64,000 nt of DNA from Methylomonas sp. UP202. Its GTDB lineage: Bacteria > Pseudomonadota > Gammaproteobacteria > Methylococcales > Methylomonadaceae. The notes under the pieces were generated by a model, which saw only the letters and a program-made list of their open reading frames with translations, did not search any database and was not told the DNA's origin. Location of the stretch: positions 1,612,001-1,676,000 of the forward strand of contig NZ_CP123897.1 in NCBI RefSeq assembly GCF_029910655.1, read 5' to 3'. This document shows positions 1 through 8,164 of this stretch, piece after piece. Positions within the stretch are counted from its first letter, which is position 1, and every line of letters starts with the position of its first letter. A program made the position numbers and the translations under genes.

Positions 1-600
1 AAAGATATTCGCGCCTATCCAATCGACCTTGGCAGCGAACTCGGTGGGCTGGCAGTCGGCCGCGCGGTCGCACCATTCCCACCAGGTATCGATCGTCGTC
101 AACGGCTGGCGGACCCCGGCCTCGCGGAAGGCGTCCAGGCAACGCAGGATCTCGCTGTCCAGGGCCTTGGCGTGGCGGGTGCGCACTTCCGAGCCGCAAG
201 CCAACTTGACGATGGTGTCCGAATAGGTTCGGGCGGCGGCGATGCCCTCCGAAATCGACTGAGAGTTCATCGCAATATCCCGGTCCAGCCAGATAATGGC
301 AATCACCTTGAGTCCGCGAGCGCGGGCGGCGGCGAAGGTGTGCTCCAAGCCGTTGGTGACGCCGTAGGTCATGATGCAGCGAAACGGCGTTTGCGCGATC
401 AGCCGGTCCAGCAAATTGTCTATCAATTCCGGGCTGGGATGGGCGCCCCAGTCCGGGTTCAATTGGCCGACGTAGGGACTGAAGGCCGCGCAGTGCATCG
501 TGTCCGCGCTAACGGCCGAAGCCGGCGCAGCACTATCGGCGGCGCGGCCGACGCCGCCGGACAGGCTTAGAATCAGGATCAACCACATCCAACGTGACAT
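1..600 (-). CDS. GH17-type beta-1,3-glucanase-like protein (3' part beyond the window)
   Basis: An open minus-strand frame starts at ATG 598-600 behind a good ribosome site (GAGGAG) and runs off the left edge, so about 200 N-terminal residues are seen. The first 20 residues form a signal peptide (MSRWMWLILILSLSGG...), so export is predicted. The rest reads like bacterial glycoside hydrolase family 17: an N-terminal SPYVGQLNPDWGAHPS segment, a strand IAIIWLD-like (VIAIIWLDRD), the acid/base-type segment ACGSEVRTRH, and TIDTWWEW followed by VDWIGANIF. The nucleophile would lie outside the window. Family members hydrolyse or remodel beta-1,3-glucans; substrate here is unknown. Confidence 0.72.
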   Translation of the reverse strand, partial: MSRWMWLILILSLSGGVGRAADSAAPASAVSADTMHCAAFSPYVGQLNPDWGAHPSPELIDNLLDRLIAQTPFRCIMTYGVTNGLEHTFAAARARGLKVIAIIWLDRDIAMNSQSISEGIAAARTYSDTIVKLACGSEVRTRHAKALDSEILRCLDAFREAGVRQPLTTIDTWWEWCDRAADCQPTEFAAKVDWIGANIF

Positions 601-836
601 GAGAACTCCTCGGCTGCAAGGTCAGCCGCTGTTTAAAGAGGGATTGCCGTTAGCTTGAGCGCCCGAACGGCTGCCTGGGATGCGGGAGGTTCGCGTGCAT
701 CCGGAGTGCAGGTTAAAGCCTATCAGCGCGCCGCTTAACGCCGAATTAACGCAGTTTTCGGCGGTCGCTCCGCCGGCGGCGTTGTAACTATTCAGAGGGC
801 GTTTGGGGGAGGGGTTACCTGTGGCGTTAAGTTAAA

Positions 837-1024
837 CCTAAAAAGGGCAGTTGGTATGTATTGCGGGCCGTTCGTGCTGAGTCCTTCGGCTGCGTTCAGG
901 AGAGCCCTGTCGAAGCATGATGACGGCTCGCAATACACTCGCCAAATGGATGAATGAAAAATCCCGCGCGCCCTTCGACAAACTCAGGACGAACGGGATT
1001 TTTCATCGCCAAACTGCTCTTTTT
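837..1024 (+). repeat. MITE-like palindromic repeat, copy 1
   Basis: About 188 bp with imperfect terminal inverted repeats (CTAAAAAGGGCAGTTGG against AAAAGAGCAGTTTGG read from the other end) and two nested inner stems: TGTATTGCGGGCC with GGCTCGCAATACA, and GAATGAAAAATCCCG with CGGGATTTTTCATC. The direct repeat AAGTTAAAC lies on both sides (829-837 and 1025-1033), as a target duplication would. No transposase inside. The same element occurs inverted at 3035-3200. Copy 1 carries about 22 bp more in the middle. Confidence 0.75.
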
Positions 1025-1047
1025 AAGTTAAACGGTTACAGTCAATG

Positions 1048-1155
1048 TAAGCCGCTGGTTGAGCGGAACAGAAATAAGGCGTTGGCTGAGCGGAGTCGAA
1101 ATAAGGCGGTGGCCGGGCGGAGCCGACGTAAGGCGGTGGCTGAGCGGAGCCGAAG
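1048..1155 (+). repeat. 27-bp tandem repeat, four units
   Basis: Four head-to-tail 27-bp units start at 1048, 1075, 1102 and 1129, each beginning TAAGSCGNTGG and ending near GAGCGGAGCCGAAA with a few substitutions. The last unit merges with an inverted segment (CTTCGACGCCGCTCAGC, about 1170-1187), making a REP-like stem. The core TGAGCGGAGCCGAAG also occurs singly at 13221-13235. No gene is supported between 601 and 1277; this array and the MITE copy are what the stretch holds. Confidence 0.8.
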
Positions 1156-1277
1156 CCGGCGATTTCGCTTCGACGCCGCTCAGCGAACGGCATAGCCGAC
1201 ATTGAGGTGTTCATCCCCCGCTCTGTTGGGAGAGGGCGTTTTTACTTCGCGCTGAATAGTGACGCGGCGTTTTCGGC

Positions 1278-2153
1278 CTAAAACGCCACTTGCAGTTTCG
1301 CCAGCAGCGGCTTGAGTTCCGGATTGGCGGCGTTCGGCGCTGGATAAATCGCCGAGACGGTCCGACGAATGTCCGGGTCGGACAAATAGCGCCATTTCAA
1401 GCGCTCCGCTTGCTTGGGTACGTTGAATTCCGGCAGCAGCGCCACGCCGATGCCGGCGCTAGCCATCGCCAGAATCCAGTCTTCGCTGTTGCTGCGATAA
1501 GCGGCGTAGAGATCGATTTGCCGGCCCAGGCACACGCCGCGCAAGGTTTCGCGCAACTCGCAATTCAGCCGGTCCAGATAGGGTTCGGCTTGTATCGCCG
1601 CCAGATCGATGGCCGGCAATTGATTGAAACGGTGCTGGTCGTTAAACACGACGACGTAACGCTCCTGGTACAAGCTCAAGGTCTGTAACGGCGCGGGCGG
1701 CGGCAGGGTAGGGGCGCTGATGACCAGGTCCAGGGTCTGTTCGTCCAGTTGCCGCAGTAACTGGGCCTCGCCGTCCACGACCAATTCCAGTTCCAAATGC
1801 GGGTGTTCTCGCTGGAAATCGGCAAAGAACGGACTCAAATGCCGGGCGGCGATGGTCGTCATCACGCCGAGCCGCAGCGGCACGGTATTCAAGCGGCTGA
1901 AACGGATGGCCTCGGCTTTGACGGCTTGGGCCTCGCGGAAAATCTGACGCAAGGTCGGTTCCACCAAGCGGCCCAACGAGGTCAGCCGGCAACCGCTACG
2001 GTCCCGGCTGAACAGTTCGCCGCCCAACTCGTCTTCCAATTTTTTGATGGCTTGCGTCAACGACGGTTGGGCGACGTAGCTGGACTGGGCGGCGCGAGTA
2101 AACGAGCCCTTATCGCAAACCGCCAGGAAATAGCGGATTTGTTGCATCTCCAT
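1278..2153 (-). CDS. LysR-family transcriptional regulator
   Basis: 291 residues, the usual length. The N-terminal winged helix-turn-helix (residues 2-60: QQIRYFLAVCDKGSFTRAA, SQPSL-like AQPSLTQAIKKLE) is typical, followed by a periplasmic-binding-like effector domain (about 90-285). LysR proteins bind as tetramers and respond to a small ligand, which cannot be told here. The gene is divergent from the EthD-family gene at 2274 with a 120-bp shared region containing a near-perfect palindrome, so control of that neighbour and of itself is the natural inference. Confidence 0.9.
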   Translation of the reverse strand: MEMQQIRYFLAVCDKGSFTRAAQSSYVAQPSLTQAIKKLEDELGGELFSRDRSGCRLTSLGRLVEPTLRQIFREAQAVKAEAIRFSRLNTVPLRLGVMTTIAARHLSPFFADFQREHPHLELELVVDGEAQLLRQLDEQTLDLVISAPTLPPPAPLQTLSLYQERYVVVFNDQHRFNQLPAIDLAAIQAEPYLDRLNCELRETLRGVCLGRQIDLYAAYRSNSEDWILAMASAGIGVALLPEFNVPKQAERLKWRYLSDPDIRRTVSAIYPAPNAANPELKPLLAKLQVAF

Positions 2154-2172
2154 GTTCGCTCTCCGGATAATG

Positions 2173-2209
2173 AATAGGTAATACCTATTGTTTCATAGGT
2201 AGTCGGTAT
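2173..2209. promoter_or_regulatory. probable LysR operator between divergent genes
   Basis: AATAGGTAATACCTATT (2173-2189) is palindromic except for its centre and fits the T-N11-A rule for LysR boxes. A second half-site ATAGGTA starts at 2195, giving the usual primary plus activation-site spacing. It lies just upstream of the lysR start at 2153 and about 65 bp before the EthD gene. Confidence 0.6.
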
Positions 2210-2273
2210 TTTACTACTGGGATAAAAAGGCGTTTCATATGTGCTCCCATTCATCAAAACATTGGAGTTACCT

Positions 2274-2600
2274 ATGAAAGCAGCAAAATTAATCGTGATG
2301 TATCCCGTTCCGACCGATCTGGAAACCTTCGAGCGTCTTTATGCCGACGAGCACGTGCCGATGGCCGTCGAAAAGTTGGCTGGGAAAACCCGTTTCGTGG
2401 CCTCGCTGATCTTGTCCAACGCCGACCAAAGTCCGGCGGCCTTCCACCGGATCGCCGAAGTTTATTTCCCCAGTCTGGCGGATTTGCAAGCCTGCTTGAG
2501 CTCGCCCGGCGGTCAGGAAACCGCCGCGCACGCGGTGGCGATCTCCAGCGGCGGCGCGCCGGTATTCATGATTTCAGAAGTGGAAACGTTCGACTTTTAA
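2274..2600 (+). CDS. EthD-family small protein
   Basis: 108 residues from ATG 2274, chosen because TTGGAG lies about 8 bases upstream and because the family begins with a short MKAAKLIVMYP-type strand. Pattern matches the EthD dimeric alpha/beta barrel: IVMYPVPTDLETFERLY, then DEHVPMAVEKLAG, then AAFHRIAEVYFPSLADLQAC near the middle, and a closing MISEVETFDF strand. EthD proteins accompany oxidative catabolic systems, but their chemistry is mostly undefined. It stands alone next to the divergent LysR gene, its likely regulator. The frame is open upstream to 2241 but that start would overlap the operator-proximal leader. Confidence 0.8.
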   Translation: MKAAKLIVMYPVPTDLETFERLYADEHVPMAVEKLAGKTRFVASLILSNADQSPAAFHRIAEVYFPSLADLQACLSSPGGQETAAHAVAISSGGAPVFMISEVETFDF

Positions 2601-2705
2601 TCGAAGCAACCGGCCGGAAAGCGCCGAACCGGCTTATCCGCGATTGAGCGGGATAGGGCGGCGGCGTTTTTCGGTGCCGGATTCGAAACCCAACGGAGGA
2701 ATCGA

Positions 2706-3008
2706 ATGAATACCCGCTACCGCAAATATCCCTGGCGCCGCCGGCTGAAAAGCCGATGGCCGCACCGCCTGCTATTGCTGGCGCTGGCCGGCTTGCTGAG
2801 CGGCTTGGTCTACGCCCGGCGCGGAGAGGTTCAAGTAGAGCCGGTTTGCGAGCCCGGCGCCGGCTTACCTGCGGATGGCGGCAACGCTTACGTCACGCCG
2901 CCGCCGGTTAACGCGGCGGCGGTGATCGACGCGGTTTACCGGGCCGAACCCGGCCAAACCGCTTGCCGGACTCGGCGGTCAGGCGAGACTGCCGCCTGGA
3001 CGTATTAA
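2706..3008 (+). CDS. small membrane-anchored or exported hypothetical protein
   Basis: 100 residues behind a strong ribosome site (ACGGAGGA, 5 bases before ATG 2706). A very basic N-terminus (RYRKYPWRRRLKSR) precedes a hydrophobic helix (residues about 22-37, LLLLALAGLLSGLVYA), then a polar tail containing three cysteines. I recognise no family. The good start signal argues that it is real; the lack of any homologue I can name and its position beside a mobile repeat argue for caution. Confidence 0.45.
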   Translation: MNTRYRKYPWRRRLKSRWPHRLLLLALAGLLSGLVYARRGEVQVEPVCEPGAGLPADGGNAYVTPPPVNAAAVIDAVYRAEPGQTACRTRRSGETAAWTY

Positions 3009-3034
3009 GTGAGACGCGGCCCAACATGGATGAT

Positions 3035-3200
3035 CCTAAAAAGAGCAGTTTGGCGATGAAAAATCCCGTTAGTCCTGAGCTTGTCGAAGGGCGCGCGGGA
3101 TTTTTCATTCACCCGTTTGGTGAGTGTATTGCGAGCCGTCCATGCTTCGACGTTGCTCAGCACGAACGGCCCGCAATACACGCCAACTGCCCTTTTTAGG
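3035..3200 (-). repeat. MITE-like palindromic repeat, copy 2 (inverted)
   Basis: About 166 bp, the reverse complement of the element at 837-1024. Ends are near-perfect inverted repeats (CCTAAAAAGAGCAGTTTGGC against GCCAACTGCCCTTTTTAGG). The same two nested stems are present, including the terminator-like GATGAAAAATCCCG/CGGGATTTTTCATT. It sits 26 bp past the stop of the small gene at 2706-3008 and may act as its terminator. No transposase inside. The 3201-3407 stretch after it shows nothing I can assign. Confidence 0.75.
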
Positions 3201-3407
3201 ATGTTGGTCATGTCGGTTCGCGTCGCTGCGACGCTGGCTGGGCGTTACGAGGGCTTCGGGGACAGTTCGTTTCGGGATCGTCGGGCTGTAAAGCCGGGTG
3301 GTAGATTCGGCCGGCCGCCGTGCTACGTCCCCTTCGGCTCCGCTCGGGGAACAGATCGGCCGGTTATCACTCAAAACGCCACCTCTATAACGGCGGCGTT
3401 CGAAGGG

Positions 3408-6299
3408 TCAGGAATCGGTGCGGATGTCGGTGTCGCGGGTCGTTGATTGCGGCGCCTCGGCCGCGGGAGCGATCGATTGTTTGGCCGAGTTCAGCGAGGC
3501 GGTCCAAACCGCGTCCAACGAGCGGGTGGTCAGCCATTCGTAAAACCGGTCGGCCGGCATCGGCCGGGCGATGCCGTAACCTTGCGCCAGTTCGCAACCG
3601 TTTTCCAGCAGCACTTCGGCGTGAGCCAGGGTTTCCACGCCCTCGGCAATCACCAGACGCTTAAACGCGGTGGCCAGACCGATCACGCCCTTGACGATGG
3701 TGAGGTCGTCCGGGTCCTCGAGCATGTCGCGGACGAAGCTTTGGTCGATTTTCAGAATTTCGGCCGGAAATCGGCGTAAATAGGTCAACGACGAGAAGCC
3801 GGTACCGAAATCGTCCAACGCAAATTGTACGCCGAGCCGGCGGCAGGCGTGCATCGTGTCGATGACCGCCGCCATATCCTGCAAGGCGCTGGTTTCCAGG
3901 ATTTCCAGTTCCAGCGCGGTCGGCGAAACGTCCGGAAATGCCGACAACAGCGCCGCCAGCCGCGCCGGAAAGTCCGCTTGTTGCAAGTGGTAGGCGTCGA
4001 TATTCACGCTGACCGTCAAATGCACGCCGACCGCCGCCCAGGCCCTGATTTGCGACAGCGCGGCGGTCACGACCCATTCGCCCAGCGCCACGCACAGCGG
4101 ATGGTTGTCGATGTGCGGCAAAAACAGGGCGGGCGCCAACAAGCCTTGCTCGGGGTGCCGCCAGCGGATCAGCGCTTCGGCGCCGACCACCTCGCCGCCG
4201 CGCAAATTCACCTTCGGTTGGTAGTGCAGGCAAAATTCGCCTTGATCCAAGGCCAGACGAATCCGCTCGATATTTTCGAAGCGCACCTTGACCGCCGCAT
4301 CCCGGCCGACGTCGAACACGTGATAGCGGTTCTTGCCGGCTTGCTTGGCGATGTACATGGCCTGATCGGCGTGGCGCAAGAGTTGGTCGGTATCGGCTTG
4401 ATCGTCCGGATACAGTGTGATGCCGACGCTGGCGGATACTTGCAGCGGGATTTGGTCGATCGTCACCGGATTGCAGGTGGCCCGCAGCAGACGCTCGACC
4501 ACCGCTTCGAAATCGCCGGCCTGGTTTAAGTCGACTAGCACCGCGATGAATTCATCGCCGCCGATACGCGATAACGAGTCGCCCTCCCGTAACGTATCCT
4601 TTAAGCGGTTGGCGACCGCGATCAGCAGTTGATCGTCCAGGTCGTGACCGTAGCGGTCGTTGACCGCCTTGAAACCGTCCAGGTCGATATACAGCACCGC
4701 CAGCGAGGTCGCATGCCGTTCGCATTGCAGCATCGCTTGCTGAAGCCGGTCGGTCAATAACACCCGATTGGGCAGCCCGGTCAGCACGTCGTAATGGGCG
4801 ATACGCTCGAGTTGTTGTTGGTGCTCCTTGATCGCGGTGATGTCGGTAAACAGCGCCACGTAATTCTGAATCCGGCCGTCGCCGTCGTGAACCGCGCTGA
4901 TCGTCAGCATTTCGGCAAACTCCCGGCCGTCCTTGCGCCGGTTCCAGATCTCGCCCGACCAATAGCCCTTGGAGATCAGCTCGGCCCACATCATCGCGTA
5001 GAAGGCTTGCCCCTGCCGGCCGCTATGTAAAAAACTGGGTTTTTTACCCAGGGCTTCGGTGTTGCTGTAGCCGGTGATATGGCTGAAGGTATCGTTGACT
5101 TCGACGATGACGCCGGCGGCGTTGGTAATTATGATGCCTTCGCGGGCATGGCTGAACACGCTGGCGGCCAATTGCAATTTGGCCTCGCCATGCTTGCGCT
5201 TGGAAATGTCCTCGACGATGGACCAAATATATTCCCGGCCGTCCGGGCCGTGCACCAGCCGGCCGTTCAGATTGATCGGCACCAAACTACCGTCCTTGCG
5301 CCGGTAGTGTTTTTCGTAAGGTCCGTAGCGGCCGGAATGTTTTAGCGACTCCAGTTGCAAGGATTCCTCGTGCCGGTACTCCTTGGGCGTCAGCGTCCAG
5401 TAATCGATATCCGTCAATTCGTCGGCCGGATAGCCGCAGATGACGCGAAACGCCTCGTTGAACTCGATGTAGCGGCCGTCCATGTCGGTCAAGGCGATGC
5501 CTAGCGGCGCCAATTCGTACAGGCCGCGCAATTTTTCCTCGCTGGCGCGTAGCGATTCCTCGGCGAGCTTACGCTCGGTGATGTCGGTGTCCATGCATAC
5601 GTAGCCCAGCCGATTGTCCTCCAACGGTATCGTAAACAACGTGGAAAGCATCCAGCGCGTTTGGCCGTCGCGGGTGTGCAACCGCACTTCGTAAGGACCT
5701 TGCGGGCAACGCTGTAGATGGGCCAGCAACATTCGGCGGCGAAAATCGGCGGTGGCTTCCGGCGTGAAGATCAATTGATCCAGGGTCTTGCCGAGCGCCT
5801 CCTCGGAACGCCAGCCGTACAGCTTCTCGGACGCGGGATTCCAGTAAGTGACCCGGCCGGCGGCGTCGTACCATTGCACCGCGATATTCGGGGTATTGTC
5901 CAGCGTGGCGCGCAATTGCGCCTCGCTGCGAATCAGTTCGGCGGTGCGCGCCGACACCCGGTCTTCGAGCGCCGAGATCCGGGTCCGCGCCTGTTTGCGC
6001 AGCAAGCGATGCCAAATTAAGAACGCGGCCATCAACGACAGCGCTACCAACGCGACTTGGCCGGGGGTAAACAACACGTCGGGTTGAACGGCGTTGCCCG
6101 AAGTTGGGCCGCTAAGCTCCGACGGGTTGCCTTGGTCGGTTAAGGTATTGCCGAGCCGGATAGTGGGATGGTCGGGGAGGCTGCCGGGGAGCGGCACGGC
6201 GTCGGCTCGGCCGAGGGTCAGTAAGGCCAGCGTAACCATCCAGCGCCGGGCGGCCGGCTTGCCGGGGCGGCCGGAGGACCGCAACCGGGAGATCAGCAT
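3408..6299 (-). CDS. membrane PAS-PAS-PAS-GGDEF-EAL cyclic-di-GMP protein
   Basis: 963 residues from ATG 6299. The frame stays open to a TTG at 6434, but the ATG gives a clean signal-like start (MLISRLRSSGRPGK, then WMVTLALLTLGRADA). A second transmembrane helix (about residues 83-103, VALVALSLMAAFLIWHRLL) leads into a coiled linker and three PAS domains (about 125-245, 248-375, 378-500). The GGDEF domain has an intact RIGGDEF site. The EAL domain keeps AEALIRW, DDFGTGFSS, KIDQSF and IAEGVET, so both cyclase and phosphodiesterase activity are possible. It is transcribed alone. Role inferred: sensing a signal near the membrane and adjusting cyclic-di-GMP, hence attachment or matrix production. 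Confidence 0.93.
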   Translation of the reverse strand: MLISRLRSSGRPGKPAARRWMVTLALLTLGRADAVPLPGSLPDHPTIRLGNTLTDQGNPSELSGPTSGNAVQPDVLFTPGQVALVALSLMAAFLIWHRLLRKQARTRISALEDRVSARTAELIRSEAQLRATLDNTPNIAVQWYDAAGRVTYWNPASEKLYGWRSEEALGKTLDQLIFTPEATADFRRRMLLAHLQRCPQGPYEVRLHTRDGQTRWMLSTLFTIPLEDNRLGYVCMDTDITERKLAEESLRASEEKLRGLYELAPLGIALTDMDGRYIEFNEAFRVICGYPADELTDIDYWTLTPKEYRHEESLQLESLKHSGRYGPYEKHYRRKDGSLVPINLNGRLVHGPDGREYIWSIVEDISKRKHGEAKLQLAASVFSHAREGIIITNAAGVIVEVNDTFSHITGYSNTEALGKKPSFLHSGRQGQAFYAMMWAELISKGYWSGEIWNRRKDGREFAEMLTISAVHDGDGRIQNYVALFTDITAIKEHQQQLERIAHYDVLTGLPNRVLLTDRLQQAMLQCERHATSLAVLYIDLDGFKAVNDRYGHDLDDQLLIAVANRLKDTLREGDSLSRIGGDEFIAVLVDLNQAGDFEAVVERLLRATCNPVTIDQIPLQVSASVGITLYPDDQADTDQLLRHADQAMYIAKQAGKNRYHVFDVGRDAAVKVRFENIERIRLALDQGEFCLHYQPKVNLRGGEVVGAEALIRWRHPEQGLLAPALFLPHIDNHPLCVALGEWVVTAALSQIRAWAAVGVHLTVSVNIDAYHLQQADFPARLAALLSAFPDVSPTALELEILETSALQDMAAVIDTMHACRRLGVQFALDDFGTGFSSLTYLRRFPAEILKIDQSFVRDMLEDPDDLTIVKGVIGLATAFKRLVIAEGVETLAHAEVLLENGCELAQGYGIARPMPADRFYEWLTTRSLDAVWTASLNSAKQSIAPAAEAPQSTTRDTDIRTDS

Positions 6300-6456
6300 G
6301 AACGAAGACGGTTTGGTAATGGGCGGCTGGATTTTTCCATGCTCAAGTCGGGTGCCGATGAACGCGTTTCCCCAAATTTGTACAGGAAACCCTAGCAAAT
6401 TGACAGGGAAAATTTTCCGCGCCGCGACGATCAACGCGCAATTCGCCGCGCGGGGA

Positions 6457-7092
6457 ATGGTGGCTGGTTTCGCGCCGCAAGAACCGGACGACAGGCGTTC
6501 GCGCGGTGTTTACCACGATCAGCCGCGAGCCGGCACCACGGCTATGGCCTCCAATATCCGCAGCCCAACGCTCAGCAAACGAACTCTGCCTAGCAGCGGA
6601 AAACTCTGCCGTGGAACCGCTGCAGCCGCGCTACACCGCGTCCCGCAAGGGATTGAGTTGTGCGCGACCGACCGCGCCAACAATTCAGTACACCGCGCGG
6701 GATTCCTGACCGACCGCGCCAACATTTCGGTCCACCGTACGGGATTTTCATCCGACCGCGCCCACGCTTCGGTTTACAGCACGGGATTTTCCTCCCACCG
6801 CGCCCACATTTCGGTTTACCGTACGGGACTCTCGCCCGACCGCGCCCACGGTTCGGTCCACCGCACCGGATTTTCGACCGACCGCGCCAACTGTTCGGTT
6901 CACCGCACTGGATTTTCGTTCGACCGCGCCAACTTTTCCACCCACGGCCCGGCCGTTGCCGCGCTCCAGGCCCTATTGGCCGACAACGTCCCCGATTTTG
7001 CCGTCCACGGCGGGGCGGATCGCGAAAACCGTCGAATATTGGGCGGGGTTTATGCTAGCCGGCGCGAAGTTGTTGGGCTATTCGCAAATTAG
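6457..7092 (+). CDS. possible repeat protein (14-residue repeats); may be non-coding
   Basis: A 211-codon frame from ATG 6457 contains seven 14-residue repeats of the form xDRAxxSVHRTGFS (about residues 71-168). Across the first six DNA units, variation falls at codon positions 1 (nine columns) and 3 (six columns) and rarely at position 2 (two columns), which favours a coding frame aligned to these codons. The antisense aligned frame is broken by a stop inside the array (6748-6750), so plus is the better strand. Against it: no ribosome site, no recognised domain, and open frames in other registers too. It lies upstream of, and divergent from, the GGDEF-EAL gene. Confidence 0.3.
   Translation: MVAGFAPQEPDDRRSRGVYHDQPRAGTTAMASNIRSPTLSKRTLPSSGKLCRGTAAAALHRVPQGIELCATDRANNSVHRAGFLTDRANISVHRTGFSSDRAHASVYSTGFSSHRAHISVYRTGLSPDRAHGSVHRTGFSTDRANCSVHRTGFSFDRANFSTHGPAVAALQALLADNVPDFAVHGGADRENRRILGGVYASRREVVGLFAN
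6667..6960 (+). repeat. 42-bp tandem repeat, seven units
   Basis: Units start at 6667, 6709, 6751, 6793, 6835, 6877 and 6919. The constant part is GACCGCGCC followed by a variable codon pair, then TCGGT and a CGGGATTTT-type end; unit 7 decays in its last third. All units have exactly the same length, a multiple of three. No spacers, so this is a minisatellite and not a CRISPR. Confidence 0.85.
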
Positions 7093-7370
7093 GGTTGGAA
7101 ACAACCCGCTGATCGATGCCAAGAAGTCGAATCAACTGCTTGGAATTCGGTTATTAGGAAGTCATCGGCGTGGTTAGGTCGAGCATGATCGTCTTGTCTC
7201 GACCGGTTGCGGTCTACCGCCCGATCTGATTCAATGACAGCAGTCTGGTTGTTACCGGTCATTATTTCACTGCCGAATGATATACAGAAAGGAAGATCAT
7301 ATGCCGATCAATAAATTATCGTGCTGAAGATCGTTTTTCTGTAGATATATGGAAACTATCTAATTTCTTG
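7093..7370. other. gene-free stretch left of the integron cassette
   Basis: No convincing gene. A short frame behind AAGGAAG (ATG 7301, 8 codons, ending at 7327) looks like the start of a gene that has been lost or interrupted. The right end, G at 7370, forms the left crossover point of the cassette. Confidence 0.4.
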
Positions 7371-8158
7371 TTAGGCCTCAGAACCTCGCTCATGGCACGC
7401 ATCCGTCAAGTCTCCCAGCCCGACAGAGTGCGTTCGGTGAACGCCTTCCTTTCGACAAGCCTAAACGACTACCTCGCGGCGAGGGCACTGTTTCTTGCAG
7501 AGCTACCGCAGCAGGCCGCGATCTTGTCAAGTACGGCGATAGAGAAGGCGTGCAAGGCGGTTTTGGCATTTCATGGCAATGAGAGTCGCGGCCACCTGAA
7601 GAAGGCCCACTGGAACGCCGTCCGCGCCTTCGACCCCAATCTATTCCGCCGGTTTGATCCCGAGTTCTTTGCCCTAAATCAAAAGGCATATCTGCTGCGA
7701 TACACCGACGACCTTCCTCCTGGTTTCAATCTTGTAATTGCCTCAAGAGAATATCTGGCTGCGCTCGATGAAACCCTTATGCACTTTCACCAGAGCTTCA
7801 CAACCAACAGCGGCGGCGCCTATAAGAACAACCTCGACCGCTTGGTACAGCAGGGGGATTCCCGTGCAGTCGCCCAGAACCATATCGTCACGGGCGAAGA
7901 CAAGCATGAGTTCACATATTCAGTACCTCAATACGTATATGAAGCCCGGTACCAGCCATCGCACGGTCTTCTGGAGGTGGAGTATTGGTCGGCCGGCCCG
8001 CCAAGGAAAACCGGATTTCTACGCGAAGGCTGCAGAGTCACCAACGTAGAGAAGAGCATCTTTGAGTTCAGCCACTTCCCCTAGCGGCAAGCTGAGGCCT
8101 AACGAATAAGGTTAGACGGTGCGAGCGCAACGCGCGAAGCCACCATCTGAACCGATTG
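7371..8158 (+). mobile_element. complete integron-type gene cassette (HEPN-like gene plus attC)
   Basis: The left junction is GTTAGGC (7370-7376) and the right end is an attC whose outer core site GCCTAAC (8097-8103) is the exact complement of the left GTTAGGC, as expected when the cassette's own attC is split on linearisation between G and TT. The right crossover is GTTGGAC (8158-8164). The single gene starts 21 bases from the left boundary and stops 12 bases before the attC, typical cassette economy. There is no integrase or second attC in the window, so this is an isolated cassette, perhaps inserted at a secondary site. Confidence 0.78.
7392..8084 (+). CDS. HEPN-like domain protein carried on a gene cassette
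   Basis: 230 residues. ATG 7392 is chosen because the alternative upstream TTG (7368) lies outside the cassette boundary. The N-terminal half (about residues 15-135) resembles HEPN helical bundles: SLNDYLAARALFLAEL, then AILSSTAIEKACKAVLAFHG, then GHLKKAHWNAV with an R-x6-H spacing reminiscent of the HEPN nuclease motif. The C-terminal 95 residues (from about KHEFTYSVPQYVYEARY) are not recognised. HEPN proteins act as toxins, RNases or nucleotide-binding partners and are frequent cassette cargo. No antitoxin is adjacent. The activity is not established. Confidence 0.6.
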   Translation: MARIRQVSQPDRVRSVNAFLSTSLNDYLAARALFLAELPQQAAILSSTAIEKACKAVLAFHGNESRGHLKKAHWNAVRAFDPNLFRRFDPEFFALNQKAYLLRYTDDLPPGFNLVIASREYLAALDETLMHFHQSFTTNSGGAYKNNLDRLVQQGDSRAVAQNHIVTGEDKHEFTYSVPQYVYEARYQPSHGLLEVEYWSAGPPRKTGFLREGCRVTNVEKSIFEFSHFP

Positions 8159-8164
8159 TTGGAC
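8097..8164 (+). other. attC recombination site
   Basis: 68 bp bounded by GCCTAAC and GTTGGAC. The inner arms are GGTTAGACGGTG (8110-8121) and CACCATCTGAACC (8141-8153), complementary except for one unpaired extra base, which matches the extrahelical base of folded attC sites. The centre GCGAGCGCAACGCGCG forms a variable terminal structure. Confidence 0.78.

Noticed and set aside
3081-3664. Plus-strand frames over the MITE copy and the 3' end of the GGDEF-EAL gene
   Set aside because: They run through a mobile repeat and into antisense of a solid gene, with no start signal.
6667-6960. CRISPR array
   Set aside because: Units are directly adjacent at 42 bp with no unique spacers; no cas gene is in the window.
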